Source: Krasilnikovozyma curviuscula (lineage: Eukaryota > Basidiomycota > Tremellomycetes > Cystofilobasidiales > Mrakiaceae). Taken from it: a stretch of DNA of 64,000 nucleotides. Shown here piece after piece: positions 1 to 11,275 of the stretch. The stretch lies in NCBI GenBank assembly GCA_014825775.1, contig MVAQ01000096.1, forward strand, positions 1 through 64,000, in the 5' to 3' direction. Below the pieces are notes generated by a model. That model was not told the DNA's origin and did not search any database. It saw only the letters and a program-made list of their open reading frames with translations. The position numbers and the translations under genes were made by a program. Every line of letters begins with the position of its first letter. Position 1 is the first letter of the stretch.

Positions 1-493
1 GATTTCACTGTGAGACCACTGAAGCGTGCGATAAATTGGATTGAACGTCGCCGGGAGCTGTTTCGCGGCCAGCTTGATAGCTGCCTCCCACTCCGCATGA
101 TTCTCGGCTCAGAGCTGCCGGCAGCGGCAGCATCCTCGTGAAGATCTCTGGTCTAATTGACACCGGTCTTTGAGAAAAAAGCTTGTAATTTCTTTGTGCT
201 CCTCAAAACTAGTCGTACGCGACCGGCGCTCCGGAGAGAGACATTCATTTATTTCAGTGACGGATAGCGTCAAGTAGTAAAAAAGTGTAGCTCGCGAGCA
301 ATTTTTCTCATCTATCTCTCACTCTGCATTGGAGTTGTAAGTCTCCCTTGGACTAATTCTCCTCCCTTTTTCTCGCTTGTTAACCTTTACCTTTGTGCTC
401 TCATCTGTCGTTTGCTGTTTCCCAGCCGCCACCTCTTTGGTGTGAGCTTTGCTCTGGTTCTCGAAGAAGTGGCTGACCTCAAGTCACAGAGGG
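1..493. other. Left-edge non-coding stretch and 5' leader of the first gene
   Basis: I see no gene that can be supported here. Frame 1 on the plus strand is open from base 1 to a TGA at about 139-141 (46 codons), so the tail of a gene entering from the left is possible but is near chance level. Bases 300-420 are pyrimidine-rich, as is common in fungal leaders, and precede the ATG at 494. Confidence 0.4.
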
Positions 494-2133
494 ATGCAGA
501 AGCAAAGCAACGAGTCTCGTTCTCTTCATTCATCTCCAGCAGCCTCTCGCCAGGCTTCGCCGGCGTCGGGCCAGAGACGAGGGAAGGATTCGACTACCAG
601 CAATGCTGATCTCACAGCTCGGGACTCTGCGAAGAAGGAGAAGATCAGAATGCAAGGCAGGGAGAGGCAGAGGAGGAAAAGAGGGAGGGATAAAGCCAAG
701 AAAGAGCGCAGCAGCTCCGGTCAAGACGTGAGTTGCCGTTTTCAATTTAGAGCATTGATCTCACTTGCAATTTCACCGTCATTTTGGGTTACGCTATTCT
801 ATCCTTCTAACGTTATTACTTCATGACACCTTTTCACCACTGATTAACTATGACGATTGGCACTCTATCTTAATCCCCTTTGCAATCAAAATGACTGGCA
901 CTTATTCCCCTCCCCTTTATCTACCGTTCTTGATAGGCCGCTTCAGAGGCGTCGACACCCAGTACCTCAACCTCCTTCCTCAGCGCCTTCACAATTCCTT
1001 CCCCAGCCAAGTCATCCTTCTCGAATACGTCTTCTCGACACAAGCGCAACTCGACAACAGCGTTCGACGACGCGCGCTTGGACGAAGGTCGACCGACATC
1101 ATCCAACAGCAGCCGACCCAGGACGGCGAATAAAGACCACCGTCGACCTCACATTCGCACCTCGAACTCTTCCTCTTCACGATCCAACTTTCTCAACGGC
1201 AACAGCCCGCTCGCCACGACCTCGTCGACGGCACCTTCGCCTGCGACTGAAGGCGATGGTACCGCCAGGAAACCCACCAGTCCTACCCAAGAACAGGCGC
1301 CATCATCCAAAGGGAAGTTCTTCGCTGCAACTATGTTGATGGCACTTCAGAATGCGTCCAGCGAGGGGTTAAGAGAAACGCTCGAGCAGCAGCTGGGGCT
1401 GAACGAAGGTGATCTTCAGAAGATGCGCGTTGAGTTCGCTGGTGTGTATGACCGATTCATGGCCAACGAGGGTAGAAGAAACTCGGGCGAGAAGCTGGTC
1501 AGAAATGGTTTCGGAAGGGATGAGTCAGATGATCTTGGGCTAGGGGCTATCATGGACGAAGGCGTAAGTACAGTGTCTCTTCACTATGGATCGCCCTTCA
1601 CTTGTGTCTTTTCAAGCAGACCTTGCCCTCCTACCTCATTCTGTAATGATACTTTTCTAATTCTCTAATCAAATTTTCTTTGATTATCTCAATAGCACCA
1701 ACAAAGCGACATTTATAATCCTCAGCAGAGTCCTTCATTCATTACGTTCAACTCCTCAAACCTTCAAGACTCATCACAGCCTTACCAGCTCTTACCACCT
1801 CAACAATATCCTATGACGTTCACTACACCTGATCCTCAGTACTGCCCAACTAATACTCAACATGCCTTCTCTCCTCCCCTGTATGGCTATCAACAACAAC
1901 CATTGCAACCACCCGTCCCACGACGAGCATCATATCCCTCCCACCAACAGCACCACTTTGATGCTCCACCGCCTCATACTTTGAAGAACCAGCTGAGTGT
2001 CTTGAAAAGTCGCTCGAACACATTTGAAAACGTCAACGGAGATGGAGCTCGTTTTCTTGCGCCACATGAGATGAGTGGCGGAGCTGTTCACTCGTCCGTT
2101 TCAGATGCGTACGCTAGGCAGTTTCAGAATTAA
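494..2133 (+). CDS. Hypothetical serine/proline/glutamine-rich protein with a basic region
   Basis: I do not recognise a named family. Three exons (494-727, 937-1563, 1696-2133) join in frame to a 432-residue protein; introns are GTGAGT..ATAG and GTAAGT..ATAG. The first ATG in frame after an upstream stop region is at 494. Residues about 46-75 are very basic, with RERQRRKRGRDKAKKER, resembling a nuclear localisation signal or the basic part of a fungal DNA-binding domain, but no leucine zipper follows. The middle is Ser/Thr-rich and low in complexity, then an ordered-looking segment (LRETLEQQLGLNEGDLQKMR, about residues 200-240) could form helices. The C-terminal exon is rich in Gln, Pro and Tyr, as in activation domains. 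A nuclear regulatory role is an inference only. It converges with the amidohydrolase gene on the other strand. Confidence 0.75.
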
Positions 2134-2723
2134 CAAAAAGTCGTTTATACAAGCGCCCCACTCGCGTTGCAAGCTCGAGTTAATTACACTGTCGCATTGT
2201 TTGTATCGCTTAATTGTATTAGTTGTTATCAAGCACAGAAACGTGCTTTGAGAAAGACCATCATGAACTACTGATCAAAGAGAACCTAAGAGGTTAAGAA
2301 CAACGAATTGGCTATACTAAAGTCCTTCTCACTTGAGCGTCATCCGCGCCCCTCTGCCCAATCAACCGATTGGAAGAGTGACACAAAACCACATACCCTT
2401 TCAGCTTCTGAACATCTCGTAGGATGCAGTTCATGAGACGGTCGTTAAAGTGAATTCTATCAGCCTACGTGGAGACGAGTAGACCTCAAAGAATAGGAAG
2501 CCTGACAAAGTTATATGGATAGCTAAACGACATTCTCGTAATTCCTACAAGATGCAAGGTAGTCGTTGAGACTCAAACTTGAACGTTAATGGAAAACGTG
2601 GTCTTGAAATGACGTTAGGTTTTATTTCTCGCGGCGTTTCATCTTGGTTGTCAAGGAATGAACCCACTATTTAGCATCTCCACGGATAAAAATCATCCTC
2701 CTTAGTGCCAGCACCTATATTTT
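2134..2723. other. Convergent 3' intergenic region
   Basis: Lies between the stop codons of two converging genes. It should hold both 3' UTRs and polyadenylation signals. AT-rich; no ORF or RNA gene recognised. Confidence 0.6.
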
Positions 2724-4759
2724 CTACACCTGCAAGCCCTCTAATCTGCTGCTCACAACCCGCCCCTCTTTCATCACGACCAGCAAGTTGTTTTCGGGTC
2801 GGTCGAGCACAGTGATGTCTAACAGTGGGTTTTCCTCAAGGACCAAAACATCTGCGATGGCTCCCTCTGAGATCGTTCCTAGTTTACCAGCTTTTCCAAG
2901 CATTTTGGCTGGGTTCGTCGTTGCGTGTCGGAGGATGGTGGGCGAAGGCAAGACTTCGGCTCGGACTGTGAATTCTTCGAGTTGAAGAGCGTGCATAGAT
3001 ATTAGCAGATCAGATCCGCTTGACAAAGTGAAAAGGAGTGAAACTTCAGCGGTTTGGAATCAAACAGATGGAGCCTGGTCAGGTCAGAAGGTAAGGAGCT
3101 CACTAGCACACGCAGACACCATTTTCTTCTGCCAATTTCAAAGCCTGCAACCCCTGCTTCATTACTTGAAGATTCTTTGCCTTCCCTTCGTCTGGCAAGA
3201 AGTCTTGGAAAGGTGGCCTAACCATGATACCATAGCACGAGAGTGTGGGAGTAAGATAGATGTTCTTTGAAGCCATCCTAAAGATCGCAACCAATACGAA
3301 AACCATCAGCACAAAAAGATAAAGGAGAGGAAGGAACTGGAAGCTCTGCATTTCCTTGGCTTCAAGCGTAATTCACATTCTTGCAGTCTCAGCGTCGATC
3401 AGATTCCCATGTTCGATACCGCCGACGCCGTTGGAGACGGCATGGTTGATAGCTTCGACCGTATAAGCATGAGCAGTGACTGACATAACAAAGATATTAT
3501 TATTGAGTAGAATATCGTAATGGAAGAAAATGAGATACTTACCCAACTTCCCTCCCATCTGTCTACAGGTATCTGTTACAGCTCGAATCTCTTCAGCGGA
3601 ATACTGTACAGACTCAATCGAGTCAGTTTCACTGAGAACACCCCCACCAACCATGATTTTGATGACTTGAGCAAGAAGAATCCATAGTCAGCTGCGAATG
3701 CCCTAGATTGCTCCAAAATATGAATGGACTCTTACAGTCTGCACCAGCTTTGAGCTCCTCTCTGGTAGCACGAAGGATCTCAGGAACACCATCCACAACT
3801 CTCCCAAGAGCTAGGGAATGTCCACCACAACACCCGGCTGACGAGGAGGATGATCCTTGGGACTTGATAGCAGGAGCGAAATCGCCGTGGCCACCTGCAG
3901 TTCGATCCAAATGGATTATCAAAGAATCCACGATCAAAAGAAAAATCAAAACTAACCAGTTTGGCTCAAAGCTTTTCCACATTGAAAGAGCCTTGGCCCC
4001 TCTATCAACCCCTCTTCAATCGCCTGCGCTAGAGGTTTACTCGCTCCTCCGGTATCTCGTACAGTCGTGAATCCCCGTAAAATCATCTCTGATAAAAATA
4101 ATGCAGTAAGTTCCTTGTGAACCTGCTGAAAATATTAACTGCTTACCTTTGAGAACGTAAGTAGTCCTGAGGTGAACTGTCTGATCTGGAGTTGCGAAGA
4201 ACAGCTGACTGACGTCCTTGACACCCGGAACTGCCGTACAGTGTACATGAGCATCAATAAGACCTCTATTGAAATTGCCAGCTGATCAGCCACTCACATC
4301 CCCCCAATGGACTCAGGACGAGGATACGCACGGGCACAGAAACTTTCCTTTCAAATCAACTCTCTTCACACCTTCCAAGTCAACCTCACAACCGGAATCA
4401 GTACTGAACACCTTCTCAAACAGTCCTTTTCTCACCAGCACGTTCTGGAGCCCCTTTAAGAGCGACCCAGCTGCCGGGTCGACCACCTGAGCATTGAGGA
4501 ACAGAGTAGCGCCTGGAGGCGAAGCTTGAACCCAAGGTTTGACGGCTACCTTCGGCAGTAGAGATGGGCGTGTTTCAGATGGACCAGGAAACTATGACCA
4601 TGAAAGGAGTAGACACCAGTAGACACCGAAGGTGGACAAGATCGAATGAGCTTGGAACGGAGAAGTACGACGAGGGAGTTTGCCGACTCAGCAAAGTCTT
4701 ACTGGATTCTGCGTCAAACCTCGGCCAGATGTGGGTCTGACAGGGGAGGCTGATCTCAT
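2724..4759 (-). CDS. Metal-dependent amidohydrolase (imidazolonepropionase/prolidase-like)
   Basis: Amidohydrolase-superfamily enzyme that hydrolyses C-N bonds with a two-metal centre; the substrate cannot be told from sequence. The ATG at 4759 opens a 19-codon first exon (4759-4703); further exons include 4591-4332, 4265-4147, 4088-3957 and one starting at 3894, then continue to the stop at 2724. Visible landmarks in order are CPGLIDAHVH (first metal ligands, formed across the intron at 4331-4266), GFTTVRDTGG, GGHGDFAP, FIKIMVGGG (candidate carboxylated Lys), VTAHAYT and GGIEHG (His ligands), then GSDLL (Asp ligand) and the C-terminal half of the composite beta sandwich, ending in VVMKEGRVV. 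All the expected ligands are present, so it should be active. There is no signal peptide, so a cytosolic place is likely. It shares a 324-bp divergent upstream region with the DUF4097-like gene. Confidence 0.9.
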
Positions 4760-5083
4760 ATTGATTATTCAAGAGGCAATGGCGATGGGAGTTGGGGTTT
4801 TAAGTGATCATAATTACTCCCCTGAAACAAACAAGCGCCTGGAGTGGGGGGACCAATTTGCACATTTTCGTTGGCAAAGTTTGACAACTTCAACCGTTGT
4901 GTACATAATAGAAGCAAAGCCCATCATTTTCGTTTTCAGAAATGGTAATTTCCTCGAAAATCACCCTGACCCAAAAAATCCACATGCTGCTGCGTGAGTT
5001 CGCTTACGGTTTTCCTCTCGACCAAAACTTGAATTGAAGCTGAATCCTCGCCTACTTCTCCCTTCGAACCACTCTCCCTCAAA
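4760..5083. promoter_or_regulatory. Divergent promoter region, amidohydrolase / DUF4097-like gene
   Basis: A 324-bp spacer between two start codons pointing away from each other, so it must carry both promoters. No clear TATA box on either strand and no binding site I can name. Confidence 0.5.
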
Positions 5084-7055
5084 ATGGCTATCTTGGAGGA
5101 AGATCAGCCCAAACCCAAGCGGTCAGCAGCTCCGCCAGCAGGTTCAACGGCACGGCAATCGGAAGATACATCAGAAACGACCCCCCTCATCTCTCCTGAC
5201 CACCCACCTCCAGATTACAGTGAGTCCGAGCCATCTTCATCGAATGCAGCAGGATCAGCTGGTGAGCTTGAAGCTGGTAGGAGTAGGAAGAAGTCAAGAA
5301 GAAGCAGACGAAAGTTCGTATTGGGCGTTCTCTTCCTGATACTGGGAACGTTGCTTGGAGTGGGACTTGGGGTTCTAATCGCAATGAAAGGGAGCAATGG
5401 ACATGAACCCTCGATCCCTTCACCACCGGATAAACCACCTTCACCGAGTCCTCCAGATAGTCCCTCACTTCCGTTGCCGCCGAAAGATCCCTCCCCACCA
5501 AAGCAAGGCACTGGTAGAGCTGGAGGGCACCTTGGTGAATACGACGACGAGACTTGGAAAGTGAGTGAACGTTTCTGCGAAGACACGCAGAGGCTACGTT
5601 ATGTTCATGTCTGAGCTTGATTCGTTGGTAGGACACTTCTGGTCTGCCTGGTCGAGTTTCTCTAGCCCCATCACCTTCACCACCGCAAAGCTACCCCAAC
5701 ATCTTCCCAGGAGTTCCTCTTTACTCCGAAATCACAACAGTCACTCTTTCGTCCTCTCTTGAGGTTCTTCAGTTCCATGGTGTTGGGTCCGACGCCAGAG
5801 GATCGATCAAGATGGTGGACTCGACCGATGGGACAACCGAGGTTATCATCGAGGTCGAGTCAATATATGCCGATAAGGACAGGTTCTTGGACAGGGTTAG
5901 GATCCATCAGGTGGTGGACAGTGACACTGGAGCGGAAGGCGTTTGGATTTTGACGCCTCAAATAAGCTTAAAGTTCCCTTACAGCAGTCGGTGAGTGCCT
6001 ACAATCGTTCTCATAATTTTCTCCCTGGCTCTTAAGTATCATCTTATCTCAATAGACCTGAAGACTGGATGCGTTTCCGGGTCACCATCTACCTGCCAGT
6101 GACTTCTAGGTCAAGATCTGCTGTTCTAGGAAGCTTTGAAGGTGTCGCAAACATGATGTCCCTCGAGTATGCTGCTACAAGTATGTTTCACCTATTTCCA
6201 TTAAATAACAATGATTCTGACATTGGGTTGTGATTCTGCTCAGGTCTCACATGGGACAATAATTTTCAATACGTTACTTCAAACTCGCGGCTCTGCATCA
6301 GCTCACCTCTCACCGCCGAGAATGCCATCATCTTAAAATCCACTAACGGAGCTATAGAAGTAACGTCTTCATCAGCATTGGAATCAAGGTCTTCATTGGT
6401 GTCTGTCGTGACGCGCAACGGTGTCATCACTCTGAACGGACCTGCCAAAGCCGAGACCGACCTAATCCTACACACCTCCAATGGCAACATCTTCTCATCT
6501 TCCTCCGCTGCTGGTGTTCTCGTTGATGTTCAGACGACAAACTCGGATATATCAGGCAGCTTCCTCACTCCGTGCGGTATCGTGACGACAACAAACGGAA
6601 AGATGAGCGGGGAGTGGCATGGAATCACCAAAGGGCTGTCGATGTCGAGTTCGACTGGAGTAGTCAATCTACAGATTGGTCTTGCGACACCCAAACCAGA
6701 AGAAGAACAACGGATTCCAGTCGTTATCAAGACGACCAACAGTCGATCTACAGTCGAGTTCACCTACCAACCTCTTGGCGTCGGGCTCGACTTCACGACA
6801 TCGACTTCCAACGCCGGTATCGAGTTCAAGATGCACTCCAATTATGTCGGCAGTATCGATATGCAGACGTCCCAGCTGACGGGTGGGATCTCTTGGGTGA
6901 AAGGAGCGGATGATGAAATCAAACGACACGTCGCGGTTGCTTCGACGAAAGCGAAGGCGACGGGTCAGATTTTCCCGGAGTCTAGTGAAATACCATTGCT
7001 TTTGGGGTCAATCGTTGCGCAAACGTCGAATGGATTGATGAAGGCCACGTTGTAG
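5084..7055 (+). CDS. Type II membrane protein with DUF4097-like beta-repeat domain (copy A)
   Basis: Four exons (5084-5560, 5632-5990, 6056-6180, 6244-7055) give 590 residues, with intron phases 0, 2 and 1. Order: a cytosolic N-terminus with an acidic TTPLIS segment (TPLL-type signals are common in endosomal or vacuolar proteins), a basic stop-transfer stretch (RKKSRRSRRK), one membrane helix at about residues 84-104, a Pro/Ser-rich spacer of PPSPSPPDSP type that looks like a cell-wall spacer, then the GEYDDETWK motif and a long C-terminal domain. That domain repeats T(T/S)NGxI-like units (TTNSDISG, TTNGKMSG, TSNAGIEF, TSNGLM), typical of the right-handed beta-repeat folds annotated as DUF4097. 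No enzyme motif is seen. A clear paralog sits at 43982-42137 with introns at the same places. An extracellular or luminal adhesive or structural role is inferred. Confidence 0.9.
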
Positions 7056-7218
7056 ATATCTCCCTTTCATCCTGTGTTCTGTACCTAATTCCCCCCCGAC
7101 CGAGGGGTGTTGTTCACTTTCGGAAAGACCAAGATTTCTTGTGAACTTTGATAAACGACTCTGTATACATCGACTCTTTATCTTACAATCTACGCAATCA
7201 CACTTCAGAATTCGCCGC

Positions 7219-9842
7219 TCAAGCTTCGACACCGAGCTTTGCTTGTCTTTCAGCGGCGACTTGGCGGTGAGCATTGTCGATAGCAGCTTCCTCTTGACGA
7301 GTAGTATCACCAATGAGAAGTCTCATGACAAGAGTGAGAACTGCAGCTGCCCAGATGAAGCCGGTCGTACAAGCAAAACCCCTAGAAAGAAGGCAAAGAC
7401 AGCAAATGTCAATAAAAATGCCATGCGCTTTCGCAGGAAGACAGAGACAGAAACTCACAACTTAAACTGGGGGGCAGTGTTGGAGGGCCAAATGACTACG
7501 GAAAGTGAAATGGGAGGAAAATGAATATTCAATAATATATTCATAGCGGAACAGCTCCGGTCGATACTCCTGGCCGCACCCAGTGCACCAATCGGAATCT
7601 CATCGCATTAATGAACCAAAACGACTCACATGATCCATAAACTGACGAAAGGTTACCTATTCCATTAACAATGGCAATGCTGACAGCACGCTTCTCCTTT
7701 CCTTTGAAGGCGGTAGAAAAGAACCCGAGGTCTGGAAAAAACAGGTCAACGGCGACTACGGGTGCAAATAAGATGAAAACTTACAAAGCGGACTAAATTC
7801 GAGAGAGAGGTTATCAGTATTGAGTACTAACAAATTGAGAAAGCGACCGTCAACTCACATTGCACTCCAAAGGCCTCCACCACCGAAGCAGATGAGCACG
7901 TATCTTGCTGTGTTGTTGTGGATGAAGGCACAGCACAAAAAGACTGCTCCAGAGAAGAGAGCAGTTCCAACTACGTGGAAGGGTTTTTCTGTCGCAGAGA
8001 TAGAACGATTGAGCCTTTGGTCTCAGAAGAACTGATTCAAGAACACAGATTGAAGAGGATCACACTTACCTCGGAAGTAATCAGCGCTAAAACCCATCGC
8101 AAGAGAGATGATCAGAGAAACCATGTAGATTGGAACGGTCATAAATTGTGCTGTTCTTCCGCTGTAGCCAAGGTTGGTCATTAGTCTGAGAGAAAGGAAA
8201 TGGGCTAGTATGTAAGCGCAAGGTGCTGCAGGCGAAAGATGCGGCGTTGATTGAATCTCTTACGTTGGGAAGAAGTAAGAGATGGTACCAGCTCCGTTAA
8301 TCAGAGAATAGATCAAAGAACATGCCCACGTCTTCCAGTCACGACACGCAGCAAAGAAGGATTGCTTATGAGTAAGCCTCTCAAGATTGTCAGACTCCTC
8401 GTGCAAACGGAGGATTGCCATCTTCTTCTCGTTTGGAGTGAGCCATGAGGTATTCTTGGGGAAGTCTGTCACAAATCTCGTAAGCTGTGTGATGTACCAA
8501 CAATGACGCACGCAGAGAGATCTTACCTGGAAGGATGAAGTAAGCGACGCAAGAGATAACGACAGTGGCCAAGCCTTCGATCATAAACAGCTAAAATAAT
8601 AGGATTGAGGTAAGCTAAGGTTACAAAGAGTAGAATAGTAGTGAAACTTGCCCATTTCCATCCGGCAGTCTTTCCCAACCCATTCATGTAGGATGTGATG
8701 ACACCTCCGAGTATACCACCGAAAGCACCTAGAACAAAGTATAGGAAGAAGTATCAATGCTATTCTACTGCAGTTACTTTCATGTTCAATGTTGCGCTGG
8801 ATGCTCTCACCTGAAACCAACGAAGCGCTGTAGAAGAGCGACAGCCTCTTAGCGATCTCAAATGGCCTGTACCACATGGAGAAAAGAAGCAGAACACCTG
8901 GGAAGAAACCTCTAAAATTCAAAACGATCCAGAGGAAGATTTGAGAGAAATCAGTCTGTTATGGTCCCTCTGCTTGTTGGCGCGTACCATAACAAGAAAC
9001 TTACGCTTCAACCAAGCCGAGAACCAGACGCCAAGCAACAAGTCCACCAAGGGAGTTGATTCCTCTAGCAGCCACCGAGATGCATCCCCACTGTAAAGAG
9101 ATAAGTAAGTCGCTGGACGACTATGACGAGTTTCTGGTTGTAGTTTTGGTTCTAACTCACCACAAGCATGATAGAGGGAAGGAAAAGAGATGGGCGGGAG
9201 CGCGAGAGTATCATGTTCATTGGAATCTCATTGAGCAGGTATCTACCGAAAATTAAATTGGACACTATTAGTAAGGCCACAAATGAATACACTTGCGCGC
9301 CTCAGTGGGCGACCGCACCAACGAGCGATGCTAGTTCACTCACCCAACGAAGAAGATGGATAGCGCTAATGAGTAGTCCGAAGAGGTAAGTCCCAGAGCA
9401 GATTCCATCCCACCAGTCTTCGCGTTACCCTTTGAAAACAGAAGGAGCGATGGGTCAATGAAAACATCCAGGTGCGAAGTGGACGACCGCGTGGAGACTC
9501 ACAATGTTGGTTCTGTCGATGTAGTTGAACACATACATGACCCATAGCATTGGCATCTAACATTAAAATAAAAAAGGCTCTTTTCGGTAAGGTTCTCAGA
9601 GAACAGGTAGGAGGAGACGACGGTAAAGTTCTCTCGCTCACCATCCGCATGTCAATCTTTCTGACTAAAGCTTTCTCTTCTTTACTTCCGGGAATATAGA
9701 TGAAGTCGCTGTCTTCACCAGAGGTGTCGATGATAACGCCGTCATCCAGGAATGCATGGTCAACATGTTTGGTTTCGCCTTTGTCAAAGGCAGCAGCGTG
9801 TTTCTCTGCTGGTTTGTTGGCAAGTGGTGAGAGAGCTGTCAT
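7219..9842 (-). CDS. MFS permease, anion:cation symporter family (DAL5/allantoate type)
   Basis: Twelve-helix plasma membrane transporter of the ACS/DAL5 group, whose members carry allantoate, nicotinate, pantothenate or similar organic anions. The ATG is at 9842 (MTALSPLANKPAEK) and the stop at 7219; many small exons. Visible landmarks are a hydrophilic N-tail with DFIYIPGSKEEKALVRKID (the DPKEEKKLLRKID-type signature of this family), YIDRTNIGNAK at the end of TM1, FFPGVLLLFSMWYRP and LFYSASL in TM4-5, FILPDFPKNTSWLTP leading into the central loop, and a C-tail RQEEAAIDN. These match the family closely. The substrate is not predictable. It is divergent from another MFS gene at 11276, to which it is related only at family level. 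Confidence 0.9.
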
Positions 9843-11275
9843 GTTATTACTTTTTCGCAGTGACTGGGGCTCAAATTCGGGGAACAGGGGAACAGGACAG
9901 AACTGTGTACCACGACGGCATCCGTTATAAAGGCTTTTTTTTAACTCCTCAGGGAGTAGCAAATGTCCGGCATCGGTAGTACTGACAAGTCTCATGACGC
10001 GTCGGACCGCACCACAGGAACACCAGATCGGTGACGAAGCTCTAGTTCTCGGCGGTACTCCCTTTGTTTATTTTTGTGATAACAACAACAAAGGAAGGAA
10101 AGAATGAAGACGAGAAATGGTTTGAACTCCTATTTCTTTCTGGGCAGCAAAGTAAACAAAGTGGGGACCCGTTGAAGATGGGGTGACTCGGGGCAATGTG
10201 TGGAGAAAATAGTCAGAAAAACGAACCTCCGGTCTTCTGTGAGAAAGTCCAAACTGTAAATAAATTTAAACACCACTTGCACTTCTTCAACCTGTACATA
10301 TCAGTATCGAGACAAAAACGATATACCCACCAGTCAGACAAGAGAGAGCAAGTACAGAATCTGGGACTACCCAACCATCCGGTGCGAAATGCGGACTAAA
10401 GGGATGAAGATCTGGAGGAAGGAGCCCCAGATATCTGGCCGAACAAAGCGAAATGGCTCAAGTCGCAACTGGTCGAAAGCTTTTCTTCTTTACAGAGGTA
10501 AACTCTGCTCGAGATTCAGCCTGATAGATTGTTGGGGCTGCAGTCGCAGATGGGAGGGACAAGAAGCTTTTCCAGATGTTTTTCAGGAAAGTAGCGTTTA
10601 TTTATATCTCTAGTCGCATACCATCGCCTCGCCTGAGGCTGGTTTGTCGTAAGTAGAAGTAGAGCCTACTCTGATAGACCAAAATCCACTACAGCTAACC
10701 AATTGTGGCCGTAGTAGGTGCTGTTCGAAATGCGGAAGAGCAGCTACACGGTTGCTCTTGGTGCGACACTTATGTCTGCTGCTCTTTTTCACAAGGGCCT
10801 TTCTTTACGTTGAGAAGAAAACAGCAAGCTTGGTACTGGCACTGTAGAAACCATAGGATCTACGGAAGATCCTACTGACACAGAAACCTTCGCAAAAAAT
10901 AGCAAATAGAGGAGTTGCAAGGTTTCGAACCGAAAGCTTGACACGGTTTTGCAGTGTGGCGTCCCATACTGCAGCACCCGGTTACAAATCAAAGACTAAA
11001 GTCTCTCTTCCCCGGCTCTTCTCCTCCATATACAGCAGTCTCATTAGTTGTTTCTTGTCTAACGATCCTATTCTGATTCCAGCGAGCAGTCTCGATGCGT
11101 TCCCTGCCCTGCCGTGTCCAGATGCGCAGGCCGCCACATCAGGACCGGGGATGACGCAGGAGAGAACTCTGCCAAAACCTGGAGACCCTATAAATCCCAA
11201 CTCGCCCCACAAGTCTCCCCTCTCTCCCACATCCCACCCACACCTCACACAAAAAACACAAAAAAGCTCGCCCAC
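9843..11275. promoter_or_regulatory. 1.4-kb divergent upstream region between two MFS genes
   Basis: Holds both promoters of the two divergent DAL5-type transporters. A TATAAA lies at 11189-11194, facing the right-hand gene. I see no gene: the longest open frames start at non-ATG codons and lie antisense to the start of the right gene. It is long for this compact genome, which fits regulated transporter genes, but I can name no operator. Confidence 0.5.
11189..11194 (+). promoter_or_regulatory. TATA box
   Basis: TATAAA, 82 bp upstream of the ATG at 11276. The distance is usual for fungal TATA promoters. Confidence 0.5.

Noticed and set aside
857..1339. 160-codon plus-strand frame within the first gene
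   Set aside because: It starts at a non-ATG codon and overlaps exon 2 of the hypothetical gene out of frame; Pro/Arg-rich shadow composition.
10905..10960. B-box-like GGTTCGAAACC on the minus strand
   Set aside because: Two mismatches to the consensus, no A-box upstream and no acceptor-stem pairing, so not a tRNA.
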